A DNA stretch of 64,000 nucleotides from DIGJ01 sp041821315 (GCA_041821315.1 JBGUEO010000023.1:12106-76105); one strand, 5' to 3'; counted from the first letter of the stretch, positions 1 to 8,517 are shown. The notes: generated by a model from the sequence alone, not told the origin. Program-made: numbers and translations.

Positions 1-1795
1 CTGTTGACCACATTACCACACAAGTTCGATTCTTTAAACGATTAAATGCGGTTACCGTTCGATCCATCGCAAGACTTTTAAAATTTGCTTGTTTTGTTCC
101 ACTATTCATTAATGCATGTGATTCTAAATTTGTTTCACCCATCAGATAGAGTCCATATTTATCGCATAAATAATACAAATATTCATCATTACTATAATGA
201 GATGTGCGGACTGCATTTAGATTATACTGTTTCATCAACAGCACATCTTCCTCCGCAGTTTCTTTTGGAACATATTTACCATAGACAGGATCTGTATCAT
301 GACGATTGGTTCCCTTTAGCAAAAGTGGCATACCATTAATCGTAATAGAGGAATAGTCTTCTCTATTCGTTACACGAGTTCCATTTTCATCTACCTCTGT
401 CCTGGTAAATTCAATTTCCCGAAATCCAAGTTCTTGCGATACACTTTCAAGATAATTTCCAGATGTATCATACAAGGTAAGGACAAGTGTGTACAAATTG
501 GGTTCTTCTGCCGACCAAAGCTTTGGTTGGTAGACCTTAAAATTTGAGGTACTTACCACAAGTTTTGTTTTTGCACCGTCTTCACTCGCTGCATCTACAC
601 TTGGTATTTCAACCGTCTTTCCATTCATAAATGCAGAACCATCTTCATTGTACAATGCGACATCCACCTTATACCCATTGGCGCTGGCATTGCTGCTATT
701 TGAAATTGCAAGATCTAACTCCATATTCGCATTTTCGTAGTTTTCATCCAGATTGGTACGAACAAAATAATCATTGACATGTACAAGTGGCGTTGCATAA
801 AGGTATATATCACGGCAAATTCCACCATCGTATATCATATCCTGATCTTCCATCCACGTACCATCACAAAATTTATGTACTTCTACTGCAAGAAGATTTT
901 CTTCCCCTTTTGTATTCAAATAATCTGTAACATCAAAACTATGTGGACTAAACGTATCTTCACTATATCCCACTTCTTTTCCATTTATGTATACATAATA
1001 GCTCGATTCGACCCCTTGAAAGGAAAGATAAATTCTTCCATTGCTATCGTACATACTATTGTCAACGGTAAAGCTTTTCCGATATAATCCAACTGGGTTA
1101 TAATTAGTTGGTGCCGCTGGTACCACGACATTTGAATCGTATTTTGCCTGCCAAGGCATTTGTACATTGGTATAGATTGAAAAATCAAACCCATATGCTG
1201 TCCAGCTTGCCGGAAGTTCTAAGTTATTCTTCCATTGTACATCATCTATGCCAACCCCCGACGTATTATAATCTGTCTTATAAAAATCTTTATAAGAATC
1301 CATTTGTGCTAATTCTTGATTTTGTAAAACAACCAAATTCCAATCGGTTACACTACTATCAGAGCCTGTCAAATACTGTACATACTTAGAAACCTCTTTT
1401 TTATAATCCTTAGCACCTGTTATTGCTTTTTCTACACTATCATAAGCAACTGACAATGTAGAAGACGTGGATGCTTCTTGCACATTAATACCATATACAT
1501 CCGCTGCCTTCACTTCGTTTCCATCCACATCTTCGTATGTAGTTCCTGTCCATTCTTTATGTGTAAATTTTTGTGTCTTATTAACGCTTCCATCCTTTAC
1601 TGGAACCATCGCTTCCAAAGCTTCTTGTGTATGTTCGGTAGAATACGGTGTCCACCCTGCAACGGTATTCTCTTCACCCTCAGACAAACTCATACTCTGA
1701 TAGGACTCTGCCTTTGCATGTACTGTTGGATAATTGATTGACGTTCCAACCATAACAAAAGCGAGTGATATCGATATTAATTTTTTTAATTCCAC
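1..1795 (-). CDS. Secreted GH2 beta-galactosidase-like, 3' truncated
   Basis: Glycoside hydrolase family 2 protein of the beta-galactosidase/beta-glucuronidase type, cut by the left edge of the window; 598 codons are present. I start it at GTG 1795 because AGGAGGAAGAAAA lies directly upstream. An N-terminal signal peptide of about 30 residues (basic LKK, hydrophobic ISISLAFVMVG, then VHAKAES) implies export. A sugar-binding jelly roll (VYINGKEVGYSEDTFSPHSF) and an immunoglobulin-like domain precede the TIM barrel, where NRHDTDPVYG, NAVRTSHYSND and MGETNLESHA match GH2 signatures. The window ends at VVMWST, just before the expected GNE with the acid/base glutamate, so catalytic competence cannot be judged. 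Substrate is unknown. It lies downstream of xdhC, separated from it by a terminator and its own promoter. Confidence 0.9.
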   Translation of the reverse strand, partial: MELKKLISISLAFVMVGTSINYPTVHAKAESYQSMSLSEGEENTVAGWTPYSTEHTQEALEAMVPVKDGSVNKTQKFTHKEWTGTTYEDVDGNEVKAADVYGINVQEASTSSTLSVAYDSVEKAITGAKDYKKEVSKYVQYLTGSDSSVTDWNLVVLQNQELAQMDSYKDFYKTDYNTSGVGIDDVQWKNNLELPASWTAYGFDFSIYTNVQMPWQAKYDSNVVVPAAPTNYNPVGLYRKSFTVDNSMYDSNGRIYLSFQGVESSYYVYINGKEVGYSEDTFSPHSFDVTDYLNTKGEENLLAVEVHKFCDGTWMEDQDMIYDGGICRDIYLYATPLVHVNDYFVRTNLDENYENANMELDLAISNSSNASANGYKVDVALYNEDGSAFMNGKTVEIPSVDAASEDGAKTKLVVSTSNFKVYQPKLWSAEEPNLYTLVLTLYDTSGNYLESVSQELGFREIEFTRTEVDENGTRVTNREDYSSITINGMPLLLKGTNRHDTDPVYGKYVPKETAEEDVLLMKQYNLNAVRTSHYSNDEYLYYLCDKYGLYLMGETNLESHALMNSGTKQANFKSLAMDRTVTAFNRLKNRTCVVMWST

Positions 1796-1872
1796 TTTTC
1801 TTCCTCCTCTTTTCTCAAAATCTTTACAAAAACCCCATTTTTACTGCAATTTTACTTCTTTTTCCATTTATT

Positions 1873-1901
1873 ACTATAACAATTATAATCATATTGTACA
1901 A
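1873..1901 (-). promoter_or_regulatory. Sigma-A-like promoter for GH2 gene
   Basis: On the minus strand TTGTAC (1896-1901) and TATAGT (1873-1878) are separated by 17 nt, about 80 nt before the GTG start. Found by eye; the start site is not verified. Confidence 0.55.
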
Positions 1902-1973
1902 AGCCGAAAATGTAATTGTAATTTTTTCGCTATTTGTTACAATTTTTTTCTATCTATTACTTAATCATTATAA

Positions 1974-2020
1974 AAAAGAGAGGTTGTTGCAAAAAATAAA
2001 TTTGCAACAACCTCTCTTTT
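1974..2020 (-). terminator. Terminator after xdhABC
   Basis: Perfect inverted repeat: arm 1974-1993 (core GAGAGGTTGTTGCAAA) and arm 2001-2020, with a 7-nt AT loop. A/T runs flank both sides, so it could work in both directions. It lies 14 nt past the xdhC stop and isolates the xdh operon from the GH2 gene. Confidence 0.9.
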
Positions 2021-2033
2021 TTATAAGAAATGA

Positions 2034-2531
2034 TTATTCTACTTCTTTTCCTAAACGACGAAGCATCGTCTTCTTTACTGCCCGAAAAATATTTTCATAA
2101 CCTGTGCAACGACAAAGATGCCCCGATAGTAGTTTACGAAGTTCATCGTCTGTATACTCCACTCCACTGTCTAAAATTTCCAATGATGTCATAATAAACC
2201 CTGGTGAACAAAAACCACACTGCACCGCTGATTCATCTACAAAAGACTGCTGAATGTCAGTCAACTCACCGTTTGGACCTAACAACCCTTCCACAGTCGT
2301 AATTCTCTTTCCTTCTGCCCATATTGCAAGATAGATGCAAGAGTTATACGCCTCGCCGTCAATTAATACCGTGCATGCTCCACATTCACCAACCTCACAG
2401 CCTTTTTTCACACTTGTTAATCGAAAATCATTTCGAAGCATATCCGTCAACGAAGCTCTTACATCTACCATCGTTTCCGTTTTCTTCCCATTAATTGTAC
2501 ATGTAACCAATTGATATTGTTTCGCTGCCAT
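2034..2531 (-). CDS. xdhC: Xanthine dehydrogenase, 2Fe-2S subunit
   Basis: Iron-sulfur electron-transfer subunit of a three-subunit molybdenum hydroxylase (165 aa, normal for the family). The N-terminal plant-ferredoxin-like cluster uses C45, C50, C53 and C65 (GCEVGECGACTVLIDG). The C-terminal all-helical domain has C105-x2-C108 and C140-x-C142 (QCGFCSPG, HLCRCTGYENI), which is the family's second [2Fe-2S] site. It passes electrons from the Mo site to FAD in XdhB. Its ATG overlaps the xdhB stop by one base (TAATG), so translation is probably coupled. It is the last gene of the operon and is followed by a strong hairpin. The family also includes aldehyde oxidases and CO dehydrogenases; the xanthine assignment rests on context. 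Confidence 0.92.
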   Translation of the reverse strand: MAAKQYQLVTCTINGKKTETMVDVRASLTDMLRNDFRLTSVKKGCEVGECGACTVLIDGEAYNSCIYLAIWAEGKRITTVEGLLGPNGELTDIQQSFVDESAVQCGFCSPGFIMTSLEILDSGVEYTDDELRKLLSGHLCRCTGYENIFRAVKKTMLRRLGKEVE

Positions 2532-3412
2532 TAGATTTCACCTCCAGCTCTCTTGATAGCTTTTTCAAGTCCACGCTCTGCCATAACCTCACCGATGTGA
2601 CATCGGAACGCTTTGCTTGCTCTCCAGCTATCACGAGGATTAATGTCAAGGAGAACCGCTTCTCCGAATTTCTTGCAAGTTTCTTTTGACACTGGCTGCC
2701 CTTTCACTAATTCTTCTGCAGAAGGAGTCCGCATTGGAATTGGTCCGGCTACTCCATATGCAACACGAGCATCGAGAATTGTTTTCTTGTCCTCGGATAA
2801 CTTAACATTGACCGAACAACCGGTAGTTGCAATATCCATTGCATTACGCATTGCATATTTTGTATAATGCCCTTTGTATCCTTCATAGCTTTTCTTTGGA
2901 ATCAATATTGCAGTCTGAATTTCACCCGGATGCAAATCAACCTTACCTGCCTTAATATAAAAATCTTTAATTGGTATACGCCGTATTCCTTCTGCTCCAG
3001 AAATCTCAACAATCGCATCCCAAGCATGTAAAGTGGAAGCAGAATCCGCTGAAGTTACACCATTCGAAGTATTTCCTCCAATAGTTGCAATATTACGAAC
3101 CTGTGGTCCTCCCACCATATCAACCGCTTCACCAAGTACATTGATATATTTTTGAATGATTGGATCTTTTGTAATATGAGAAAAACTTGTCAAAGAGCCA
3201 ATCCGAATGGTTCCATCTTCCTCCATTGATACACCACGAAGTTCATCTAATTTATAAATACTAACAAGTTCATTGCCAGCTCGCCGGCCTTCTCTGATTT
3301 GAACTAGCACATCGCTTCCTCCGGCAATTACTTCTGCCTCTGGATGCGCGAGCAATAACTCGGTTGCATTTGCCACACTTGTCGCTTCATATAATGCTTT
3401 TATATCATACAT
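2531..3412 (-). CDS. xdhB: Xanthine dehydrogenase, FAD-binding subunit
   Basis: FAD subunit (293 aa) of the molybdenum hydroxylase; it takes electrons from the 2Fe-2S centres and hands them to NAD+ or another acceptor. Flavin-binding motifs of the CO dehydrogenase flavoprotein/vanillyl-alcohol-oxidase fold are visible: AGGSDVLVQIREGR at residues 30-43 and ATIGGNTSNGVTSADS from about 109. A C-terminal CODH-flavoprotein domain follows. It starts 14 nt after xdhA and overlaps xdhC by one base. I see no extra iron-sulfur cysteine insert, so it resembles the simple XdhB/CoxM form. Confidence 0.92.
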   Translation of the reverse strand: MYDIKALYEATSVANATELLLAHPEAEVIAGGSDVLVQIREGRRAGNELVSIYKLDELRGVSMEEDGTIRIGSLTSFSHITKDPIIQKYINVLGEAVDMVGGPQVRNIATIGGNTSNGVTSADSASTLHAWDAIVEISGAEGIRRIPIKDFYIKAGKVDLHPGEIQTAILIPKKSYEGYKGHYTKYAMRNAMDIATTGCSVNVKLSEDKKTILDARVAYGVAGPIPMRTPSAEELVKGQPVSKETCKKFGEAVLLDINPRDSWRASKAFRCHIGEVMAERGLEKAIKRAGGEI

Positions 3413-3426
3413 TGCTTACATCCTCC

Positions 3427-5712
3427 TTAAATAAGTCCTTCTTCTTTGAATCGTTCAAACAAAACATGTGGTCTCAACGGTGCCTTATTGATTGAAACGC
3501 CCGTAGCTTGTAATACAGCATTACGTATGGCCGAAGCAACCGGACAAGCTGGTGGTTCACCAAGTGATTTCGTTCCAAATGCACTCGTTGGCTCAGGATT
3601 TTCTACAAACTGAGCTTCCAAGTGTGGGTGATCCATAAAAGTAGAGAGTTTATAATCTAAAAGGTTATTGTTTAGTGGTTTTGCTGTTTTTTCATCAAAA
3701 ATGAGCATTTCTGTTAATCCAAATCCAATTCCCATACTCATACCACCGTGAACCTGTGCTTCTGCAAGTGCTGGGTTTATTAAGTTTCCACAGTCATGAA
3801 CATTAATAATATCAAGAAGTTTCACCTTGCACAGAGGAATATCTACCTCTACCTCCGCAAAACAACAACCAAATGAATACGCATTTGATTTGATTTGATA
3901 CGTACTTTCAGAAGTGATATGTTCGCTATGCTCCAAGCTATACAAAGCCTGTGTTGCTAATTCACCAAGAGTCATAAATACTTTCCCATCTAGCTTTTGA
4001 ACAATCATTCCATCAACAATATCTAAATTAAAAGCTGGCATACGCGTCAATTCATATGCGTAGTTTAAAATTCTCTCTTTCATCTGTATTGCAGTCTGTC
4101 GAATCGAGAATCCTGCAACATACGTCTGTCTTGATGCATAGGCTCCCGTACCAAATGGTGTTATATCCGTATCCTGTGTTGTTACGGTATGTACCATTTC
4201 AAATGGAATACCTAATGTTTCTGCGGTCATCTGTGCAAATGCCGTGTCGGCACCTTGCCCAATTTCTGTCTCACCTACCTGCACTTGTACCGATCCGTCT
4301 TGATTTAATACCATACGGCAAGAAGACGACTCTAATGAAATTGGCCATACTGCTGTATTATACCAAAATACGGACATACCAACGCCACGTCGAATATCAC
4401 CCGTCTGGTTTGTATATTCCTTAAGTTTTCTATCATAATCAATATAGTCCATCGCCTTATCCATACACTGGTTGAATGAATCGGAATACAACTCATTCTT
4501 TGAAAATCCATCAACATAACCCATTGGCATTAAATTTTTACGACGAAACTCAAGTGCAGATATTCCCATTACTTTTGCAACATCGTCCGTGTGGCTTTCA
4601 ACTGCAAATGAAAACTGTGGCATACCATAACCACGCATTGCTCCTGCAACCGTTCGATTTGTAAAAACAGTAAACGCATCACACTCTACATTATCACACG
4701 GATACAACTGTGGAAATGCTCCCATTGCTTTTGCCGCAATACTATGTCCATGAGAAGCATACGCTCCTTGGTTTGAATAAATTTCAACTTTTCTAGCAGC
4801 ATAGGTTCCATCTGGACGTACGTATGAAATAATATGAAAGCGCATTGCATGACGTACCCGATTACTCGCAAACGTTTCTTCTCTGGAAATATCAAGCTTC
4901 ACAAGTCTTCCACCAACCTGTGTGCAAAGATATGCACATAATGGCTCATATAATGCATCTTGCTTATTACCAAATCCACCACCAATATAAGGCTTTACAA
5001 TACGAATTTTTCCCCAATCCATTCCAAGCGCCTGGCCTACAATACGACGTACAATGTGAGGAATTTGTGTGGAGGAAATAACATTTAGTCGACCTGCTTC
5101 TTCATAACAATAGCAAATAAAGTTTTCAATATGACAATGTTGAACGGTAGGAGTATCATACCACCCTTCCACTTTTGTAAGTCCCTCTTCCTTTACTGCC
5201 TCTTCATAGTTACCTTTCCGACTACTTGTATGAGCTAAGATATTGTTTGGATAGGTTTCGTGAATTAATGGTGCCCCATCTTTCATCGCTTCTTCTACAT
5301 CAAGAACAATGGGATATTCTTCATATTCTACTCTAAGTGCCCGAATTGCTTGACTGGCTGCGACTTCATCTTCTGCGATTACAGCAGCAACATCATCCCC
5401 ATAAAATCGTACTCGATCCGTTAATACCAAACGATCTGCCACATCTTGATGATGTGGATCCGTTGACCAAGGATGCCCTGCGGTTGGAAAATAATGTTTT
5501 TCTTTTACATCAAAACAAGTTACAATCTTAACTACACCCGGAATTTTTTCCGCCTCGCTTGTATCAATTGATTTTACTACTCCATTTCCAATGGTTGAAT
5601 GATAAATTTTAGCAATCAAAGCTCCCTTGTCACATAAATCATCCGTATACTTTGCTCTTCCTGTGATTTTATCCACAGCATCAACACGTGGAATACTCTT
5701 TCCTACTATCAT
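3427..5712 (-). CDS. xdhA: Xanthine dehydrogenase, molybdopterin subunit
   Basis: Large catalytic subunit (761 aa) carrying the molybdenum-pterin cofactor; expected to hydroxylate xanthine or hypoxanthine. Family blocks seen: N-terminal a/b hammerhead (SIPRVDAVDKITGRAKYTDD), GGGFGNKQDA, AGAMRGYGMPQ, QVGETEIGQGADTAFAQMT, GAYASRQTY, and the C-terminal GTKSLGEPP, whose Glu is the expected base at the Mo centre. An in-frame ATG at 5721 touches its AAAGGA with no spacer, while ATG 5712 sits 9 nt after AAGGA, so I prefer 5712. First gene of xdhA-xdhB-xdhC, under a promoter and an ON-type purine riboswitch. Substrate is inferred from the riboswitch and from guaD next door. Maturation genes are not in the window. 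Confidence 0.9.
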   Translation of the reverse strand: MIVGKSIPRVDAVDKITGRAKYTDDLCDKGALIAKIYHSTIGNGVVKSIDTSEAEKIPGVVKIVTCFDVKEKHYFPTAGHPWSTDPHHQDVADRLVLTDRVRFYGDDVAAVIAEDEVAASQAIRALRVEYEEYPIVLDVEEAMKDGAPLIHETYPNNILAHTSSRKGNYEEAVKEEGLTKVEGWYDTPTVQHCHIENFICYCYEEAGRLNVISSTQIPHIVRRIVGQALGMDWGKIRIVKPYIGGGFGNKQDALYEPLCAYLCTQVGGRLVKLDISREETFASNRVRHAMRFHIISYVRPDGTYAARKVEIYSNQGAYASHGHSIAAKAMGAFPQLYPCDNVECDAFTVFTNRTVAGAMRGYGMPQFSFAVESHTDDVAKVMGISALEFRRKNLMPMGYVDGFSKNELYSDSFNQCMDKAMDYIDYDRKLKEYTNQTGDIRRGVGMSVFWYNTAVWPISLESSSCRMVLNQDGSVQVQVGETEIGQGADTAFAQMTAETLGIPFEMVHTVTTQDTDITPFGTGAYASRQTYVAGFSIRQTAIQMKERILNYAYELTRMPAFNLDIVDGMIVQKLDGKVFMTLGELATQALYSLEHSEHITSESTYQIKSNAYSFGCCFAEVEVDIPLCKVKLLDIINVHDCGNLINPALAEAQVHGGMSMGIGFGLTEMLIFDEKTAKPLNNNLLDYKLSTFMDHPHLEAQFVENPEPTSAFGTKSLGEPPACPVASAIRNAVLQATGVSINKAPLRPHVLFERFKEEGLI

Positions 5713-5762
5713 GACCCACATTCCTTTCTCTGCTATATTTTTATAGATACTATATTATACAA

Positions 5763-5848
5763 GAAAAAAACTACCGTAATTGCGCAATAAGTTTCCTATT
5801 CTTTTATTCAAAGTAAGGAAACTTATAGCGCAACTGTTTACGGTAGTT
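5763..5848 (-). terminator. Riboswitch-controlled terminator of xdh leader
   Basis: The right arm (5769-5796) is complementary over almost its full length to 5817-5848, which is the 3' half of the aptamer (P3 plus the 3' strand of P1). On the minus strand a run of U follows at 5763-5770. Aptamer folding and terminator folding therefore compete for the same bases, which predicts read-through when ligand stabilises the aptamer. Confidence 0.88.
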
Positions 5849-5886
5849 GGTAGAAACGTTCAACCATATTATGAACTTATATAAGT
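5821..5886 (-). promoter_or_regulatory. Purine (guanine-class) riboswitch, variant, xdh operon
   Basis: Minus-strand aptamer. P1 is ACTTATA/TATAAGT (5880-5886 with 5821-5827). J1/2 is TAA. P2 is GTTCA/TGAAC with loop AATATGG. J2/3 is GTTTCTACC, identical to the guanine-class consensus. P3 is CAACT/AGTTG with loop ACCGTAAA. Against B. subtilis xpt numbering, J3/1 should be A73-C74. Here three bases, CGC, lie between P3 and P1: an insertion, with A73 changed. C74 reads guanine in the classical family, so the ligand may differ (xanthine is attractive given XDH). Class is clear; ligand is inferred. Confidence 0.92.
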
Positions 5887-5930
5887 TTTCTATAAATAAT
5901 ACGTTTGTTTATACTGCTTATCTATATTTG

Positions 5931-5959
5931 ATTATATATGTCATTATGGATTCTGTCAA
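5931..5959 (-). promoter_or_regulatory. Sigma-A promoter of xdh operon
   Basis: Perfect TTGACA (5954-5959) and TATAAT (5931-5936) with a 17-nt spacer on the minus strand. Initiation would fall near 5924, about 38 nt before the aptamer. Such a strong promoter fits control mainly by the terminator downstream. Confidence 0.88.
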
Positions 5960-6016
5960 TTATAAATAACAAATTTTTAGGTGGTAATAATTTTTTTGTA
6001 CATCCTGTCGTAAATT

Positions 6017-7288
6017 TTAGAATATTTTTTGACCGGAAACATATTTTCCTACAACATTACGCTCATCCGAGAGGTAAATCATTCGTTCCACTCTCTCTTT
6101 CACCGTTAGTTGTTGCGGATGTAATAAATTGGAATCATCCAACACAACTGCATCAAACTCATAGTCTTGCTCAAAACTCCCTACTTTTCCAAAAAAGGCT
6201 CCGCCTCCCAGTGTTCCTAAGTAAAATGCCTCCTCAAACGTTAGTGGAACTAAGGAATCATCAAACAGCCTCCAGCGAAGTTTTGAAGATTGAATTGCAT
6301 CTGCCATTATTTTTAATATAGAAATGGATGCTCCTCCTGCTATATCGGTTCCCAATCCTACGTTCATATTTCGATCCAGATAGGTTCTTACTGGTGCAAC
6401 TCCAGATGCCAAGTTGGTATTTGATTGTGGGCAGTGTGCAATAAATACTTCGTTTTCCCTCATCCTCTCTATCTCTTCCTCACTAGAAGATACACAATGT
6501 GCCATAATCGTTTTGCATGCTCCCCCAAATAATTCAAATTGGTCATAGGCATCTCCATAAAACGCAGAAGTTGGGCAAAGCTCTTTTACCCATGCAATTT
6601 CTCCCTGGTTCTCTGACAAATGAGACTGCAGCGGTAACTTATATTTTTTTTGTATCTTGCTTAATTTTTTCATTAAATCATCTGAACAGGTTGGAATAAA
6701 GCGTGGTGTTAAGATTGGTTTTGTATTTTTATAAATAGATTCCACTTTCTCAATCCATTCTACCGTAGCCTCTGCCGATTCTTGGGAACTTTTCTCACAA
6801 AGATAATCTGGCGCATTTCGATCCATATTTACTTTACCCACCATTGTCTTTAGCCCTGTTTTCTCAAGTTCATCCATAAGAAGGATGGTAGCTTCTACAT
6901 GCAAGGTTGCAAAAATACAAGCCCTCGTTGTCGCACTTTTTTTTAAATCACTGACAAAAATACCATATGCACGTTTTGCATATTCCAAATCACAGTACTT
7001 TGATTCTTCTGGAAATGTATTGGTATTTAACCAATCGAGCAGTTCCAAATCCATTCCCAACCCGCGAAATGCATATTGTGGTGCATGTACATGCATATCT
7101 GTGAGTCCTGGAATAATAATCTTATCCGTATAATCTACTATTTTTAAATCTGCGTATTTTTCTGGTAAAGCATGATAAGTTCCTTGTGATTTTCCATTCA
7201 CGCAAACAAGGTAACCATCTTCCATAACTTCCATTGTTTTCCTGTCTTTACTATAACAAATACTTCCCTTTAATATAAAATCTTTCAT
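6017..7288 (-). CDS. guaD: Guanine deaminase
   Basis: Amidohydrolase (423 aa) that hydrolyses guanine to xanthine and ammonia in the cytoplasm. The metal-site motif DMHVHAPQ lies at residues 64-71 and is followed by the guanine-deaminase hallmark YAFRGLGMDLELLDWLN. Further family motifs are SHLSENQ, MAHCVSSSEEE, HCPQSN and GLGTDIAGG, whose Asp is catalytic. The start is ATG 7288 (GGAGGGTGAAAGG upstream); an in-frame TTG upstream lies inside the Shine-Dalgarno. It is transcribed alone, towards the xdh promoter, from its own promoter and riboswitch. Product xanthine is the presumed substrate of the adjacent XDH. Confidence 0.94.
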   Translation of the reverse strand: MKDFILKGSICYSKDRKTMEVMEDGYLVCVNGKSQGTYHALPEKYADLKIVDYTDKIIIPGLTDMHVHAPQYAFRGLGMDLELLDWLNTNTFPEESKYCDLEYAKRAYGIFVSDLKKSATTRACIFATLHVEATILLMDELEKTGLKTMVGKVNMDRNAPDYLCEKSSQESAEATVEWIEKVESIYKNTKPILTPRFIPTCSDDLMKKLSKIQKKYKLPLQSHLSENQGEIAWVKELCPTSAFYGDAYDQFELFGGACKTIMAHCVSSSEEEIERMRENEVFIAHCPQSNTNLASGVAPVRTYLDRNMNVGLGTDIAGGASISILKIMADAIQSSKLRWRLFDDSLVPLTFEEAFYLGTLGGGAFFGKVGSFEQDYEFDAVVLDDSNLLHPQQLTVKERVERMIYLSDERNVVGKYVSGQKIF

Positions 7289-7339
7289 CCTTTCACCCTC
7301 CAATACAATTTGCAGACAATCGGGTCACAGTAAATCAGC

Positions 7340-7411
7340 AAAAAACTACCCTAAACCATTGCCTGTTTCCCCTAGTCGATGGGGATTTATAGGCAACTAT
7401 TTACGGTAGTT
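7340..7411 (-). terminator. Riboswitch-controlled terminator of guaD leader
   Basis: The right arm (7344-7372) pairs imperfectly but extensively with 7381-7411, which is the aptamer's P3 plus the 3' strand of P1; U6 follows at 7340-7345. The arrangement is the same as in the xdh leader although the sequences differ, so the mutually exclusive folding is conserved. Confidence 0.86.
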
Positions 7412-7450
7412 GGTAGAGACATTCATCCAATTATGAACCTATATAAATCC
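7383..7450 (-). promoter_or_regulatory. Purine (guanine-class) riboswitch, variant, guaD
   Basis: Minus-strand aptamer. P1 is GGATTTATA/TATAAATCC (7442-7450 with 7383-7391). J1/2 is TAG. P2 is GTTCAT/ATGAAT with a 6-nt loop, AATTGG. J2/3 is GTCTCTACC. P3 is CAACT/AGTTG with loop ACCGTAAAT. J3/1 is CC. C74 is kept, which predicts guanine or hypoxanthine recognition. Positions 24 (A to G), 48 (U to C) and 73 (A to C) differ from the classical core. Ligand is inferred. Confidence 0.92.
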
Positions 7451-7476
7451 ATTTTTTATTTCATTTCTATACTTTT

Positions 7477-7504
7477 ATTATAACCGCAATCCATAAAAAG
7501 TCAA
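7477..7504 (-). promoter_or_regulatory. Sigma-A promoter of guaD
   Basis: TTGACT (7499-7504) and TATAAT (7477-7482) with a 16-nt spacer on the minus strand, placed just after the upstream gene's stop and about 20 nt before the aptamer. Confidence 0.82.
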
Positions 7505-7511
7505 CTATATG

Positions 7512-8504
7512 TTACTCGTTCTTCCCCTGTTCTATATAGGTACGATCCATAATAAATCGATTGTCCATACTCTTCATAATATCTTTGATCTGCACTTCCT
7601 TAAAAATACTGTCATAATAAAGGTTTAATATTCTATTATCGGTAAAACACAAAATCACTGGACGAAGTATATTACTTTTATTTTCTGTAATTACAACTCC
7701 TTTTTCTCCATTTGTTAATTCGACACAAATGCCAGGTGCTAGTATATTGATACTATCAATAAGTCCCCACACTGCTTCTTTTGAAAATCCATGTTGCAAC
7801 TCCATAAGATAACGAATTGCTTCTACCTCAGACTGTGGCTCTTCGTCGAGCTTCATCGCAGTCAGATTATCGTAAAAATAAGCAACCAGAAGAATTTCAG
7901 CCAGCAGGCTTACTTCTATATCATTTTTATTATTCTCCATTGCTTTTAATTTGTACTTCATCTGCGTAATAATTTTTTTCACTTCTTCGTCTAACTTATA
8001 CGTATCGAATTGACAATCATGTAAAAGGGCAGCCATGATTAATTTAATTTGTTCCTGATTTGTCATGTGCATATGATTTGAAATCAATGCAACTAAAATA
8101 GCTGTATTAATCGAATGTTTATAGATAGCATCTTCTTTACTTCTAATATTTTGCATAAAATTTAGTTTATGTGCCACATGTCCATAATTTTTCATGATAT
8201 CACTCACGAATGTTGGTAGAGAAGTCGCACGTTTCCCTGTTTCAATTGCTTTGAATATTTCTTTTAATGAAAAAACTGCCATTGTCTGAAACCGTTCAAA
8301 CGCAATATCTTCTTCTGTCATTGGCGGAAGCGGCTCCGCAGATTCCAAAATATAGATACCAATTAATCCAAAATTTTTAATACTATAAACTCCTTGCATA
8401 CTAAGTTTTGTATTCCGCTCAAATAGCAAAACCCCATTTTTGTTGTAAATCGGTCTTGCTAGACGCATTCCCGTTTTTAACTCATTCGTCCTCACAAACA
8501 ACAT
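7512..8504 (-). CDS. HD-domain (degenerate HD-GYP-like) protein
   Basis: Cytosolic 330-aa protein. The N-terminal 60 residues (TGMRLARPIYNKNGVLLFE, then IYILE) resemble the short domain that often precedes HD-GYP phosphodiesterases. The HD core follows: H130 in YKHSINTAILV and H162-D163 in AALLHD. The GYP motif needed in canonical c-di-GMP-degrading HD-GYP enzymes is not present, and the C-terminus (GVVITENKSNILRPVIL) is typical of the regulatory tail. It may be a degenerate sensor or have another nucleotide substrate. Last gene of an operon with the helicase and HAD phosphatase (13-nt gap). Confidence 0.7.
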   Translation of the reverse strand: MLFVRTNELKTGMRLARPIYNKNGVLLFERNTKLSMQGVYSIKNFGLIGIYILESAEPLPPMTEEDIAFERFQTMAVFSLKEIFKAIETGKRATSLPTFVSDIMKNYGHVAHKLNFMQNIRSKEDAIYKHSINTAILVALISNHMHMTNQEQIKLIMAALLHDCQFDTYKLDEEVKKIITQMKYKLKAMENNKNDIEVSLLAEILLVAYFYDNLTAMKLDEEPQSEVEAIRYLMELQHGFSKEAVWGLIDSINILAPGICVELTNGEKGVVITENKSNILRPVILCFTDNRILNLYYDSIFKEVQIKDIMKSMDNRFIMDRTYIEQGKNE

Positions 8505-8517
8505 TTATCCACTCCTC

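Noticed and set aside
85..1741. Plus-strand frames at the left edge
   Set aside because: They are antisense to the GH2 gene, which is open on the minus strand with all family motifs.
4056..5531. Several plus-strand frames of 60-120 codons inside xdhA
   Set aside because: They are antisense to a strongly conserved molybdenum hydroxylase and lack start signals.
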